From NCBI GenBank assembly GCA_035555855.1, contig DATMGD010000071.1, forward strand, positions 124,001-188,000: a DNA stretch of 64,000 nucleotides, written 5' to 3'. Within the stretch, counting starts at the first letter, position 1, and every line of letters begins with the position of its first letter. A model generated the notes under the pieces. The model saw nothing but the letters and a program-made list of their open reading frames with translations. It was not told the DNA's origin and did not search any database. A program made the position numbers and the translations under genes. The stretch comes from Palsa-892 sp035555855 (GTDB taxonomy: Bacteria; Pseudomonadota; Alphaproteobacteria; Rhizobiales; Xanthobacteraceae). This document shows, piece by piece, positions 15,906-25,167 of the stretch.

Positions 15906-18900
15906 TTAGTGAATCGGATCGAGCTTTAGCTGCCGGTTGTTTTGCGGCGGCACGGGTTTCGGCCGCGGCGGCGGCGAAACCGTTTTCGGCTTCGGAGGCG
16001 GCGGCGTTTCGGTGGCAAACGGCGGAACGGGTTGCATGTTGACCGGCAGCGTTCCATTAGGCGTCCCTGGAAGCATCCTGCCCTGCTCGTTGATCCTGCG
16101 CATCTCGCCGTCCATCGCCTGCAGCGATAGCGCCGCCATCAGCGGTGCAATCTCAATATTTTTCGCGGGCGCCGCCACCGGTCCGCGCCACGCGACCGTG
16201 ATGGCGGGCTTGGCGTTCGTACCCTTCGGGGCCGGATTTTCAAACGTCACGTTTGCGTCGAGATAGAACCGGTTCAGGTCAAACGCGACATTCGACACCG
16301 TGTCGGCATTGCCGACTTTCGTCACCGCCCGGCCGGCGCGGATCACGCCGTTCGCGGCGACGATCGGGCCTTCCAGCTTGGCAATCTTGAGCGGCGCATC
16401 GTCGAGCGCCTTCGCGAGCTGCATCCGCACATTCGCTTCATCGGGCAGGCTCTTGCCGGCCGCCGCAAACACCTTGGCGAGCGCGGCGGGCGAAAGCTTT
16501 TCGACCTCGACATTGGCAAGCGTGAACTTGCCGCGGCCCGCAATATTACCGACGAGCTGCGCAAGCGATGCGCCCTGTCCCGCAAGTTCGAGCGAAATAT
16601 CGCCGTTGCCGTGAAGATTTGATCGCCAGTCGGCGGGCGAAATCAGCCGCGAGACATCGGCACCTTCGAGCGAGAGTTTGCCGTCAAAGGCAATCAGATC
16701 GGGGCGCGAAATCCGCGCCTGTCCCGCGAGCTTGCCGCCTGCGAGATCGCAGGACAGATCCTCAATCGCGAACTGAGTGCCGCTAAAGCGCAGTTTCATG
16801 CGCGCGCCGGTAGCGGTCATATTGCCGAACAAGCCGAGCGCCGCACTTTGGATGGCAAGCTCGCCGCTCGCGCCCGCAAGCGGCGGCGCCCCGAGCGGCG
16901 CATCCGACCACAGCACGCCTGCGTTACCGGTCTGGTCAACACGCCCGATCCCGAGCGCCAGCAATGTCATCAGATCGCTGCGATTGAGCGTGAGATCGCC
17001 CGAGAGCACCGGCTGTTCGACGCCCTTGAGCGTCATCCTGCCGCGCACCCGCGTGTCGCCAAAATCGATCGCAAGATCCTCGAGCGCCACGCCGCCCTCG
17101 CCGCGGATCAGGCGCGCGGTGCCACTCGCCGGCACGACAGTGTCGCTGATGCGCGCCGCGGCTATCGAGAGCGCGCGGAAATCCGTTGCTTCAAGCTTGA
17201 GGTTGACGCGCGGTTCGATTTTCTCGGAAAAGCGCAAGGCGCCGTCCGCCGAAAGATCGATGCCGGGAAACAGGAGCTGCGCTTTCAACGGCGCCGCACC
17301 TTTGTCTCTCTTGCCGATGACGATTTCGAAATGGCCTTGACCCGCGAGCGGCTCGGGCATCGGCAGGCCGAGAAGTGCGACGAGATTGGCGGCATCCGGC
17401 GCGTCGAGTTCGAGCTTGGTGTCGTCAATCGTGAAATTCAGCAGCTCGCCGCGCGATGTAAGCTTGAGTTGCGCATTCCTGGCTTTGCCGCTCGCTTCGA
17501 TCGTCACCGCAGGACTCTTGCCGTCGCCGATGATAGTGCCGGCAAGTTGCAAAGGCGCTGCCGCCGCCGTCACGCGGCGAAGATAAGCGGCAAAATCCGG
17601 ATCGCTCAGAGCACCGGCAAGGCCATCGAGACCCGTGGCATTCGCAGCATCGAGACTGAAATCGACCTTGCCCTTGGGCTTGTCGGCATAAGAAGCGATC
17701 TCGCCCTTGGCGGTGAGGTTGACGCCCGCCATGTCCTCGATCGCGAGCCGGTCGAGCGCGACCGTATCGCCGTTCCGCGACAAGGACGCACTCAAACGGC
17801 GCGCCGGTTGGCTGAAGATGCGCGGCGACTGAATATCGAGCGTGGCATGGATCGCGAGCGGATTATCCTTCGCGAAGGTCTTGCGCGCGAGCGGTTGCAG
17901 CAGCGCGAGATCGACGGCGCTGCCGTTGAGCCGCGCATCGAGACGCGCGTTCCGGCCATCGGCCTGCCAGCCATAGACGAGATCGCCGCCAAGCTTCGTC
18001 GGGCCCATCGTCAGCAGGAAAGGATCGAGCGTGAGCTTCTGGTCGGAAACCAGCAGGCCCCCGTCGATCTTGAAGCTGCCCTCGCCCATCACGTCAGGCG
18101 GCAGAACGCCGCTCCATTCGGCAAGCGCCGCAGGCTCTTCAGCCGATACCGCCCAGCGGCCCTTGAAACTTCCATCCGAAAGCGAAGCACCGCTAAGGTG
18201 AATGGTGCCGCGGCCCGGCAGCCGCGCGTTCAACCGCTCCGGCAGCGGCGCACCGTCGCGCCAGGCCAACACGCTTTCGACATCGCGCACCGTGCCGCCG
18301 GCAGCAACGAGCTGCGCGATCGTGAGCTTCATTTTTCCCGACAGCGGATCGCCGCGGAAGCCCGCCAGCATGTCGCGCAACTGCGCGATCACCGCCGCGG
18401 CATTCTTGTTCTGCGTGCCGAGCGCCTTGTCGAGATCGACGAACTTGGCCGAAAGCTCGGCGTCGAACACGCCACGTTGCAAGGAACTTACCTGTGCTTC
18501 GCCGGAGAATTCGGCGGGTGCATCCGCCGCCCCAAATGAGATTTCGAGCCCGTCGAGTTTTAACGTGTTGTGATTGGCTGTGGCATTCGCCGCGAGCTTC
18601 CACGGCAAGGCACCGGGCTGCGCGAGATTGATCTTGCCCTCGAAGCGCGGCTGCGCCTTTTCGAGTGAAAGCGCACCATCGGCATCGAACGAAAGCCCGT
18701 CTGCGCGCGTCAGCGAAAACCGCGTCTTGCCGCTCGTATCATTGAACTGTCCGCTCGAAGCGCGCAGCTTCCAGGCATTGTTGCGCGGCTTGCCGTCTTG
18801 CGTGAAGGAAGCCTCGAGCTTCAGTGGCCCGGCACGCGACTGCAATTCGCCGGCTGCCGCAACGTCGTTGAACCGATACTGCCGCTTGTTGGCGTGGTCA

Positions 18901-19340
18901 TCGAGAACAAGCGTGCCGCCTTCGATGGTGAAGCGCGAGACCGAAAACGGCCCCGGCTCGCCCGGCGTTTTCTTGACCGCCACACGGCCATCGGCACCGA
19001 GTGTGAGGCGCAGCATCGGCTTGGTGAAGACGATTTCTTCCGCCTCCACTGCGCCGCGAAACAGCGCCCCCAATGAGAGAATGCCGCGGATCTGCCCGGC
19101 GCTGACGCCGGTCCCCTGCGCCGCGTCGCCCACCGTGACATCGCGCAGCACGAAAGCCGGCGTCGGCAGGATCGAGGCCTCGATCGGCCCCTTGATCGTG
19201 ACCGGCGTGCCCACGAGCGCGCTCGCGCGCTGCTCGAACTCAGGCCGCCAGGCGTTCCAATCGACAAATAAAGGTGCTCCGAGCGCCGCGACAATCGCCG
19301 CGATCAGCGCGAGACCCAGAGCCAATAAACCGTGTTGCAA
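15906..19340 (-). CDS. AsmA-family protein (AsmA/TamB-type bridge-like)
   Basis: The 1144-residue protein has one N-terminal membrane helix (LLALGLALIAAIVAALGA) followed by the AsmA start (APLFVDWNAWRPEFE, VTIKGPIEASILPTPAFVL), long beta-rich repeats, and the C-terminal AsmA signature region (ADWRSNLHGNGDISLELAGQ, LVGNIAGRGKFTLANVEVEK). It ends in a Pro/Lys-rich tail. AsmA-type proteins are thought to carry phospholipid across the periplasm to the outer membrane. It is larger than E. coli AsmA (about 617) but typical for alphaproteobacterial copies. It is convergent with folA. Confidence 0.88.
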   Translation of the reverse strand: MQHGLLALGLALIAAIVAALGAPLFVDWNAWRPEFEQRASALVGTPVTIKGPIEASILPTPAFVLRDVTVGDAAQGTGVSAGQIRGILSLGALFRGAVEAEEIVFTKPMLRLTLGADGRVAVKKTPGEPGPFSVSRFTIEGGTLVLDDHANKRQYRFNDVAAAGELQSRAGPLKLEASFTQDGKPRNNAWKLRASSGQFNDTSGKTRFSLTRADGLSFDADGALSLEKAQPRFEGKINLAQPGALPWKLAANATANHNTLKLDGLEISFGAADAPAEFSGEAQVSSLQRGVFDAELSAKFVDLDKALGTQNKNAAAVIAQLRDMLAGFRGDPLSGKMKLTIAQLVAAGGTVRDVESVLAWRDGAPLPERLNARLPGRGTIHLSGASLSDGSFKGRWAVSAEEPAALAEWSGVLPPDVMGEGSFKIDGGLLVSDQKLTLDPFLLTMGPTKLGGDLVYGWQADGRNARLDARLNGSAVDLALLQPLARKTFAKDNPLAIHATLDIQSPRIFSQPARRLSASLSRNGDTVALDRLAIEDMAGVNLTAKGEIASYADKPKGKVDFSLDAANATGLDGLAGALSDPDFAAYLRRVTAAAAPLQLAGTIIGDGKSPAVTIEASGKARNAQLKLTSRGELLNFTIDDTKLELDAPDAANLVALLGLPMPEPLAGQGHFEIVIGKRDKGAAPLKAQLLFPGIDLSADGALRFSEKIEPRVNLKLEATDFRALSIAAARISDTVVPASGTARLIRGEGGVALEDLAIDFGDTRVRGRMTLKGVEQPVLSGDLTLNRSDLMTLLALGIGRVDQTGNAGVLWSDAPLGAPPLAGASGELAIQSAALGLFGNMTATGARMKLRFSGTQFAIEDLSCDLAGGKLAGQARISRPDLIAFDGKLSLEGADVSRLISPADWRSNLHGNGDISLELAGQGASLAQLVGNIAGRGKFTLANVEVEKLSPAALAKVFAAAGKSLPDEANVRMQLAKALDDAPLKIAKLEGPIVAANGVIRAGRAVTKVGNADTVSNVAFDLNRFYLDANVTFENPAPKGTNAKPAITVAWRGPVAAPAKNIEIAPLMAALSLQAMDGEMRRINEQGRMLPGTPNGTLPVNMQPVPPFATETPPPPKPKTVSPPPRPKPVPPQNNRQLKLDPIH

Positions 19341-19458
19341 TCAGGCGCTCCTATCCGTCTGAAATTGCGTCAGGAAACGTCGCGCGTCGAGTAAAAAACA
19401 TGCGCGCGAACAGGGCTTTGTGGAGCGGAATACGGCGGGAAAATGTCAGCGCGATCTA

Positions 19459-20862
19459 CTAGAACGCGAATATCTTGCCGGGGTTCATGATGTTATCGGG
19501 GTCGAGCGCGTGCTTCACCCCGCGCATCGCGGCAAGACCGACCGCGCCATGCTCGGCCTCGAGATACTTGATCTTGCCTTCGCCGACGCCGTGCTCGCCC
19601 GTGCAGGTGCCGTCCATCGACAGCGAGCGCGCGATCAGCGCCTCGTTGAATTTCTTGGCGCGCGCCACCTCTTCGGCGTCGCTCATGTCGAGCAACACCG
19701 CGACATGAAAGTTTCCATCTCCGACATGGCCGACGATCGGCGCGATGAGATCGAACTTCTTGATGTCCTCCTGGGTCGCCGCCACGCATTCGGCAAGCCT
19801 TGATATCGGCACGCAGACGTCGGTCGCGAAGGCCTGGCAGCCCTTGCGCATGTTGATGACCGCCCAATAGGCATCGTGCCGCGCTTGCCAAAGCCGTGTG
19901 CGGTCTTCGGCTCGCGTCGCCCAGTCGAACGGCCCGCCGCCGAACTCGGCGGCGATCTCGCCGAAGCGCTCGGCCTGCTCGGCAACCCCTGCATCGGAGC
20001 CGTGGAATTCGACGAACAGGGTCGGTGTCTCTTTCAGGTCGAGTTTCGAATAGGCGTTGCAAGCTCTCACTTGCAGCGCATCCAAAAGCTCGATGCGCGC
20101 GACCGGAATGCCCGACTGGATCGTCGCGATCGTCGTCTTGCAGGCGGCCTCCACCGACGGAAACGCGCAGACACCCGCCGACACCGCCTCGGGAATACCG
20201 GCGAGCTTCAATGTAAGCTCGGTGATCACGCCGAGCGTGCCTTCGGAGCCGACAAAGAGCCGCGTGAGGTCATAGCCGGCCGAGGACTTCTTCGCTCGCC
20301 GCGCCGTCGTCAGCACCTCGCCGTCCGCGAGCACCGCTTTCAGCGAAAGCACATTGTCCTTCATGGTGCCGTAGCGCACGGCATTGGTGCCCGAAGCCCG
20401 CGTTGCGGCCATGCCGCCGAGCGAAGCGTCGGCGCCGGGGTCGATGGGGAAGAACAGGCCCTGATCGCGCAGGTGCTCGTTCAGCCGCTTCCTCGTCACC
20501 CCCGGCTCGATCACGCAGTCGAGGTCTTCGGGATGGACGGCGCGGATCGCATTCATTTCCGAGAGGTCGATCGACACCCCGCCGAACGGCGCGTTGATAT
20601 GGCCCTCGAGCGACGTCCCCGTGCCGAAGGGAATGACCGGCACCCTGTGTTCGGCGCAAAGCCGCACCACCGCCTGCACATCTTCAGTGGAAGCCGCATA
20701 AACCACCGCATCGGGGGCCTCGTTGGCGAGCCAGGTGGTGGTGTTGGCGTGTTGCTGGCGAACGGCCTCGGCGGTCGAGAGCTTGTTGCCGAAACGGGCG
20801 GCGAGCGCCGATTTGACCCGCTCGACTGCCCCGGCGGCCGGGCGCTGCTGGATAGGGCTCAT
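19459..20862 (-). CDS. FAD-linked D-2-hydroxyacid dehydrogenase (D-lactate dehydrogenase / GlcD type)
   Basis: The 467-residue protein has a PCMH-type FAD-binding domain (VIPFGTGTSLEGH at about 76-88, EPGVTRKRLNEHL, GSEGTLGVITELTLKL) and an FAD-oxidase C-terminal domain with GHVGDGNFH and GEHGVGEGKI, the latter carrying substrate and metal histidines. Such enzymes oxidise D-lactate or D-2-hydroxyglutarate and pass electrons to the respiratory chain. The exact substrate is not readable. It is monocistronic and divergent from a thioesterase gene. Confidence 0.88.
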   Translation of the reverse strand: MSPIQQRPAAGAVERVKSALAARFGNKLSTAEAVRQQHANTTTWLANEAPDAVVYAASTEDVQAVVRLCAEHRVPVIPFGTGTSLEGHINAPFGGVSIDLSEMNAIRAVHPEDLDCVIEPGVTRKRLNEHLRDQGLFFPIDPGADASLGGMAATRASGTNAVRYGTMKDNVLSLKAVLADGEVLTTARRAKKSSAGYDLTRLFVGSEGTLGVITELTLKLAGIPEAVSAGVCAFPSVEAACKTTIATIQSGIPVARIELLDALQVRACNAYSKLDLKETPTLFVEFHGSDAGVAEQAERFGEIAAEFGGGPFDWATRAEDRTRLWQARHDAYWAVINMRKGCQAFATDVCVPISRLAECVAATQEDIKKFDLIAPIVGHVGDGNFHVAVLLDMSDAEEVARAKKFNEALIARSLSMDGTCTGEHGVGEGKIKYLEAEHGAVGLAAMRGVKHALDPDNIMNPGKIFAF

Positions 20863-21005
20863 AGGGCTTTATTCATCGTGTGGTTCGATTGGGCGGTTTT
20901 CTTGCCGCAGCCTAGCAGAATCCTGCCGGGAGCAGAGCCCATACCATTGCGCGAAAGCCTGCGGCATTGCATCATTGCCAACGGGAGACAAAGAAACGCC
21001 ACCCG

Positions 21006-21515
21006 ATGCCAGCCCGCATTGACTTCGAGCCGGTCTTTTTCGCGCCGTTCGTATCGTCCGTCATGACCGTCGATCCGTCATGGATCGACTACAACGGCCA
21101 CCTCAACATGGCCTACTACAACGTGCTGGTCGACCGCGCGGTCGATGAGGCGTTCTTTCTCGTCGGCCTCGGCCCCGATTATGCGCGCGAGCGCGGCGCT
21201 TCGTTCTTCACCGCCGAGGCGCATGTCCGCTATCTGCGCGAGCTGACCGCGCATACGCCGGTGCGCGCCGCAATCCGGCTGATCGACTACGATCAGAAGC
21301 GGCTGCATCTCTACGCCGAATTGCATCACGCCACCGAAGATTGGGTGTCGGCAACCTCCGAGCAGCTCGCGCTCCATGTCGATATGAAAGCGAAGAAGGC
21401 CGCGCCCTTCCCCGACGACGTGCTCGAACGCCTTGCGATGATGAAGTCGGCGCACCGCACATTGCCGCGCCCATCCGAGATCGGCCGCGCCATCGGTATG
21501 CCGCCGCGCAATTAG
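21006..21515 (+). CDS. Hotdog-fold acyl-CoA thioesterase
   Basis: From ATG 21006 the protein has 169 residues. SWIDYNGHLNMAYY (about 25-38) is the catalytic Asp (D28) motif of the 4-hydroxybenzoyl-CoA thioesterase group. Closely similar proteins are linked to betainyl- or carnitinyl-CoA hydrolysis in some bacteria; the neighbours here do not support a specific pathway. An earlier TTG at 20967 is less likely. Confidence 0.85.
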   Translation: MPARIDFEPVFFAPFVSSVMTVDPSWIDYNGHLNMAYYNVLVDRAVDEAFFLVGLGPDYARERGASFFTAEAHVRYLRELTAHTPVRAAIRLIDYDQKRLHLYAELHHATEDWVSATSEQLALHVDMKAKKAAPFPDDVLERLAMMKSAHRTLPRPSEIGRAIGMPPRN

Positions 21516-21663
21516 CCGGCTTCTTTAACGCATTGTGAAGGCGCCATGCGGCCGCCGCGCAGGTGGCATGCAGCTGCGTCGATTCACTTCCCGGCCGGAA
21601 AGCCTATGTTTTGCGTGTCTAGAGAAACGCCATCTTGGGGGTGTCCAGTCAAAGGAGACACCA

Positions 21664-21768
21664 ATGAACGTTCTGATTTACGCGCTGATCCGCCTCTACA
21701 ACAGCTTCGTCGAGACCCGCATGAAGCAGGTCGAAGCTTCTCTCCGCAATCACAAATACATTCAGTAA
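21664..21768 (+). CDS. 34-residue microprotein with strong ribosome site
   Basis: AAAGGAGA stands seven bases before the ATG, one of the best ribosome sites in the window. The peptide begins with a hydrophobic-aromatic stretch (MNVLIYALIRLYNSF) and continues as a charged helix (VETRMKQVEASLRN), so it could be an amphipathic membrane-surface peptide. It overlaps the stop of the convergent prmA by seven bases. The long upstream extension in the same frame lacks a ribosome site. Function unknown. Confidence 0.6.
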   Translation: MNVLIYALIRLYNSFVETRMKQVEASLRNHKYIQ

Positions 21769-22655
21769 CGCTGCGGCTTCTTTGCCCGCCTGAAAGTCAG
21801 CGTCGTCCAGCCGTCCATGGTCCGGCGCGACTTCAGCGTGAGGCCCTGCGCGCGCCAGATCGTAGCCGCCGCATTGGCCTGCGACGGCAGCAGCCCCGAG
21901 AGCACGACCGTCGCGCCCGGCGCGAGCAAGGGCCGCACTGGTTTTGCAAGCTGCTTCAGGACCGGCAGCAGGATATTGGCGAGCACGAAATCGTAGCGCG
22001 CATGGTTGCGAATAAGCGGGGCGTTCGTACCGGCCGCCTTCACGAAACGAATGAAATTACCCGCCCGGTTCTGCCGGGCGTTTTGTTTTGCGGTCGTAAC
22101 CGCAACTGGATCGAAGTCGCTGGCGATCACCGGCCGGCGGCAGCGGCGCGCAACGGCAATCGCCAGCACGCCCGTACCTGTGCCGAGATCGAGCGTACGC
22201 TTCGGCCGCCCGCGCCGCGCAAATTCCTCGACTGCTGCAAGACAACCTTGCGTCGTACCGTGATGGCCGGTGCCGAAGGCAAGCGCCGCCTCGATCTCGA
22301 TGCCGATTTCCTGCGCGCCGACCTTGGCCCGGTCATGCGCGCCATGCACGACGAACGGCCCGATGCGCACAGGCTTCAATCCTTCGAGGCTCAAAGCCAC
22401 CCAGTCTTTTTTGGCGACCGTCTCGAACAGGGCATCCGCCGGATCGACATCCGCCGCTCGCAATAAATCTTCGACGGCCGCACGGTTTGGCGCCTGCGCG
22501 AAATGAATTTCTGCGCTCCAGCCCTCAGTGGTTTCGAAAGCGGATGCCGCCACCTCCTCGGGGTCGAAGGTTTCCGCGAACAGATTGGCAATGCGCTTGG
22601 CGACAGCCTCGCTGGCTGCGAAGCGGACGATATGGGTTAGATCCTGCGCTTCCAC
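21762..22655 (-). CDS. prmA: Ribosomal protein L11 methyltransferase
   Basis: PrmA trimethylates ribosomal protein L11 using SAM. The 297-residue protein has an N-terminal L11-binding domain and a C-terminal methyltransferase domain with LAFGTGHHGTT (about 136-146), LDLGTGTGVLAIAVAR and VLANILLPVL, the family's NPPY-like motif. The gene follows uvrD on the same strand with a five-base gap, so the two form an operon. Confidence 0.95.
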   Translation of the reverse strand: MEAQDLTHIVRFAASEAVAKRIANLFAETFDPEEVAASAFETTEGWSAEIHFAQAPNRAAVEDLLRAADVDPADALFETVAKKDWVALSLEGLKPVRIGPFVVHGAHDRAKVGAQEIGIEIEAALAFGTGHHGTTQGCLAAVEEFARRGRPKRTLDLGTGTGVLAIAVARRCRRPVIASDFDPVAVTTAKQNARQNRAGNFIRFVKAAGTNAPLIRNHARYDFVLANILLPVLKQLAKPVRPLLAPGATVVLSGLLPSQANAAATIWRAQGLTLKSRRTMDGWTTLTFRRAKKPQRY

Positions 22656-22660
22656 GGGAG

Positions 22661-25021
22661 CTAGGCCCGTTCGAGGAAGTTTTCGACGACGCGCTTTTCG
22701 CCGGCCTTCTCGAAATCGACGGTGAGCTTGTTGCCTTCGACTTCCGTCACGCGGCCGTAGCCGAACTTCTGGTGGAAGACGCGCTCGCCAAGCCGGAACG
22801 AGCCGCCGCCTGCCGGGGCTGTCCGGTCCACCGCCTTGGCATTGATCGTGACCGGCCCGCGCTTGAAGTTGCGCTGGCCTTCCGAGAAACCACCTTCGCT
22901 CTTTTGGTTTTTTTGAGCGCGGCCGCGTTGCCAGCCCGGCGTGCCGTAGCTCGAGGAAAACGGCTCGACGCGATCGAAGCGGCTCACCGGCTGACCCCAG
23001 CCGCCCTTCGCTTCGGTTACTTCGACGCTCTTTTCCGGCAGTTCATCCAGAAAGCGGCTCGGTACCGTCGAATTCCACATGCCGTGGATGCGCCGATTCG
23101 AGGTGAAATAAACTTTCGCGCGCTTTCTTGCCCGCGTAAGCCCGACATGCGCGAGCCGCCGCTCTTCTTCCAGACCCGCGCGGCCCTGATCGTCCAATGA
23201 TCGCTGGTGCGGCAAGAGCCCCTCTTCCCAGCCCGGCAGGAATACCGTGTCGAACTCAAGGCCCTTCGCGGAGTGGAGCGTCATGATACTGACCGCGTCC
23301 TGCCCCGCGCCGCTCTCGGCATCCATCACCAGCGAAATATGCTCGAGAAAGCCCGCCATATTCTCGAACTGCTCCATCGAGCGCACGAGCTCCTTGAGGT
23401 TTTCGAGGCGGCCCGCGGCTTCCGCCGTGCGCTCCTTCTGCCACATGTCGGTGTAACCGGATTCCTCCAGCACGATCTCGGCAAGCTCGGTGTGCGGCAG
23501 GGACTCCAGCTGATTTCGCCAGCGGTCGAACGAAGCGACAAGCTCGCGCAACGAGCCGCGTTGCTTCGGCTTCATCTCTTCGGTGAGCGACATCGCGCGC
23601 GCGGCATCTAAGAGCGGCACGTTATTGGCGCGGCCATAGTCGTGCAGCATCTGCACGCTGGAATCGCCAAGGCCGCGCTTCGGCACGTTGACGATGCGTT
23701 CGAACGCGAGGTCGTCCGCCGATTGCACGATCACCCGGAAATAAGCGAGCGCATCGCGAATTTCCTGCCGCTCATAAAAACGCGGGCCGCCGATCACGCG
23801 ATACGGCAGGCCAAGCGTGACAAAACGATCTTCGAATTCGCGCATCTGGAACGATGCGCGCACGAGAATGGCGATCTCCGAGAGCCGATGGCCCTTGCGA
23901 TGAAGTTGCTCGATCTCCTCGCCGACATCGCGGGCTTCCTCTTCCGAATCCCACGCGCCGGTGACGTTGACCTTCTCGCCATCGACATCCTCGGTATGCA
24001 GCGTCTTGCCGAGGCGGCTTTCGTTATGCGCGATGAGGTGCGAGGCCGCCGACAGAATATGCCCGGTCGAGCGATAGTTGCGCTCGAGCCGGATGACCTT
24101 GGCGCCGGGAAAATCCTTCTCGAAGCGCAGGATGTTGTCGACTTCCGCGCCGCGCCAGCCATAGATCGACTGATCGTCGTCGCCAACGCAACAGAGATTC
24201 CGCGTGCCCTGCGCGAGCAAGCGCAGCCAGAGATACTGCGCGACGTTCGTATCCTGATATTCGTCCACCAGCATGTAGCGGAAGCGCTTCTGGTACTGCT
24301 CGAGCACATCCGGCTGCTCCTGGAACAACCGGATATTCTCGAGCAGGAGATCGCCGAAATCGGTGGCATTCAGCGTCTTCAGCCGTTCCTGATAGGCAGC
24401 GTAAAGCTCGCGCCCGCGGCCATCGGCGAATTGCGCACCGCCATCGCCCGCCGAAACCCGTTGCGGCGTCAGGCCGCGATTCTTCCAGCCGTCAATGATC
24501 CCGGCGAGCAGCCGTGCCGGCCAGCGCTTGTCGTCGATGTCGGCGGCGGAAAGAATTTGCTTCAGGAGCCTGATCTGGTCGTCGGTGTCCAAAATGGTGA
24601 AATTCGATTTGAGGCCGACAAGTTCGGCATGCCGCCGCAAAATCTTGGCGCCGATCGAATGGAAAGTGCCGAGCCACGGCATCCCCTCCACCGTCTCGCC
24701 GACCATCTTGCCGACGCGCTCCTTCATCTCGCGCGCCGCGCGATTGGTGAAGGTGACGGACAAAATCTGCGACGGCCATGCCCGCCCCGTCGCCAGAATA
24801 TGCGCGACGCGCGTGGTCAAAACTCGCGTCTTGCCGGTTCCGGCGCCCGCAAGCACCAGCACCGGGCCGTCGAGCGACTCGACGGCCTCGCGCTGTTCGG
24901 GATTGAGCCCTTCGAGATAGCCGGCATTGCCCGTCGCGGCCGCGCGGGCGCGCGCAGCAATTCCGCCCGGCCGCGGCGCGGGCGGCGCGAAATCGTCGAT
25001 ATCTTTCAACGGGTCGGCCAC
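22661..25021 (-). CDS. uvrD: UvrD/PcrA-type DNA helicase II
   Basis: This superfamily 1A 3'-5' helicase acts in nucleotide excision and mismatch repair. Starting at GTG 25021 (AAAGGA upstream) it has 786 residues. Motifs are in order: Walker A AGAGTGKTR (58-66), SVTFTNRAAREMKERV, VDEYQDTN, GDDDQSIYGWRGA, RLERNYRST, and near the C-terminus TLHSAKGLEFDTVFLPG and HVGLTRARKRAKV. The C-terminal 60 residues carry the Tudor-like domain (GERVFHQKFGYGRVTEVEG) that binds RNA polymerase in PcrA. An extension to 25102 is possible but lacks a ribosome site. Confidence 0.95.
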   Translation of the reverse strand: MADPLKDIDDFAPPAPRPGGIAARARAAATGNAGYLEGLNPEQREAVESLDGPVLVLAGAGTGKTRVLTTRVAHILATGRAWPSQILSVTFTNRAAREMKERVGKMVGETVEGMPWLGTFHSIGAKILRRHAELVGLKSNFTILDTDDQIRLLKQILSAADIDDKRWPARLLAGIIDGWKNRGLTPQRVSAGDGGAQFADGRGRELYAAYQERLKTLNATDFGDLLLENIRLFQEQPDVLEQYQKRFRYMLVDEYQDTNVAQYLWLRLLAQGTRNLCCVGDDDQSIYGWRGAEVDNILRFEKDFPGAKVIRLERNYRSTGHILSAASHLIAHNESRLGKTLHTEDVDGEKVNVTGAWDSEEEARDVGEEIEQLHRKGHRLSEIAILVRASFQMREFEDRFVTLGLPYRVIGGPRFYERQEIRDALAYFRVIVQSADDLAFERIVNVPKRGLGDSSVQMLHDYGRANNVPLLDAARAMSLTEEMKPKQRGSLRELVASFDRWRNQLESLPHTELAEIVLEESGYTDMWQKERTAEAAGRLENLKELVRSMEQFENMAGFLEHISLVMDAESGAGQDAVSIMTLHSAKGLEFDTVFLPGWEEGLLPHQRSLDDQGRAGLEEERRLAHVGLTRARKRAKVYFTSNRRIHGMWNSTVPSRFLDELPEKSVEVTEAKGGWGQPVSRFDRVEPFSSSYGTPGWQRGRAQKNQKSEGGFSEGQRNFKRGPVTINAKAVDRTAPAGGGSFRLGERVFHQKFGYGRVTEVEGNKLTVDFEKAGEKRVVENFLERA

Positions 25022-25167
25022 AACGAATCCTTTGAGAACAAAATGGCACCAAGGGCAACACTTTACGAGGCCGATCTGGCGGTACCGTGATGCGCGCCCC
25101 AATGGGCCAAGAAGAGCGAAGCTGAACGAAGATGGACGAAAAAGCCGCGCGGCCTTAGAAGGCGCTT

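Noticed and set aside
16848..18539. 563-codon plus-strand frame
   Set aside because: It is the antisense shadow of the AsmA-like gene; no motif and no ribosome site.
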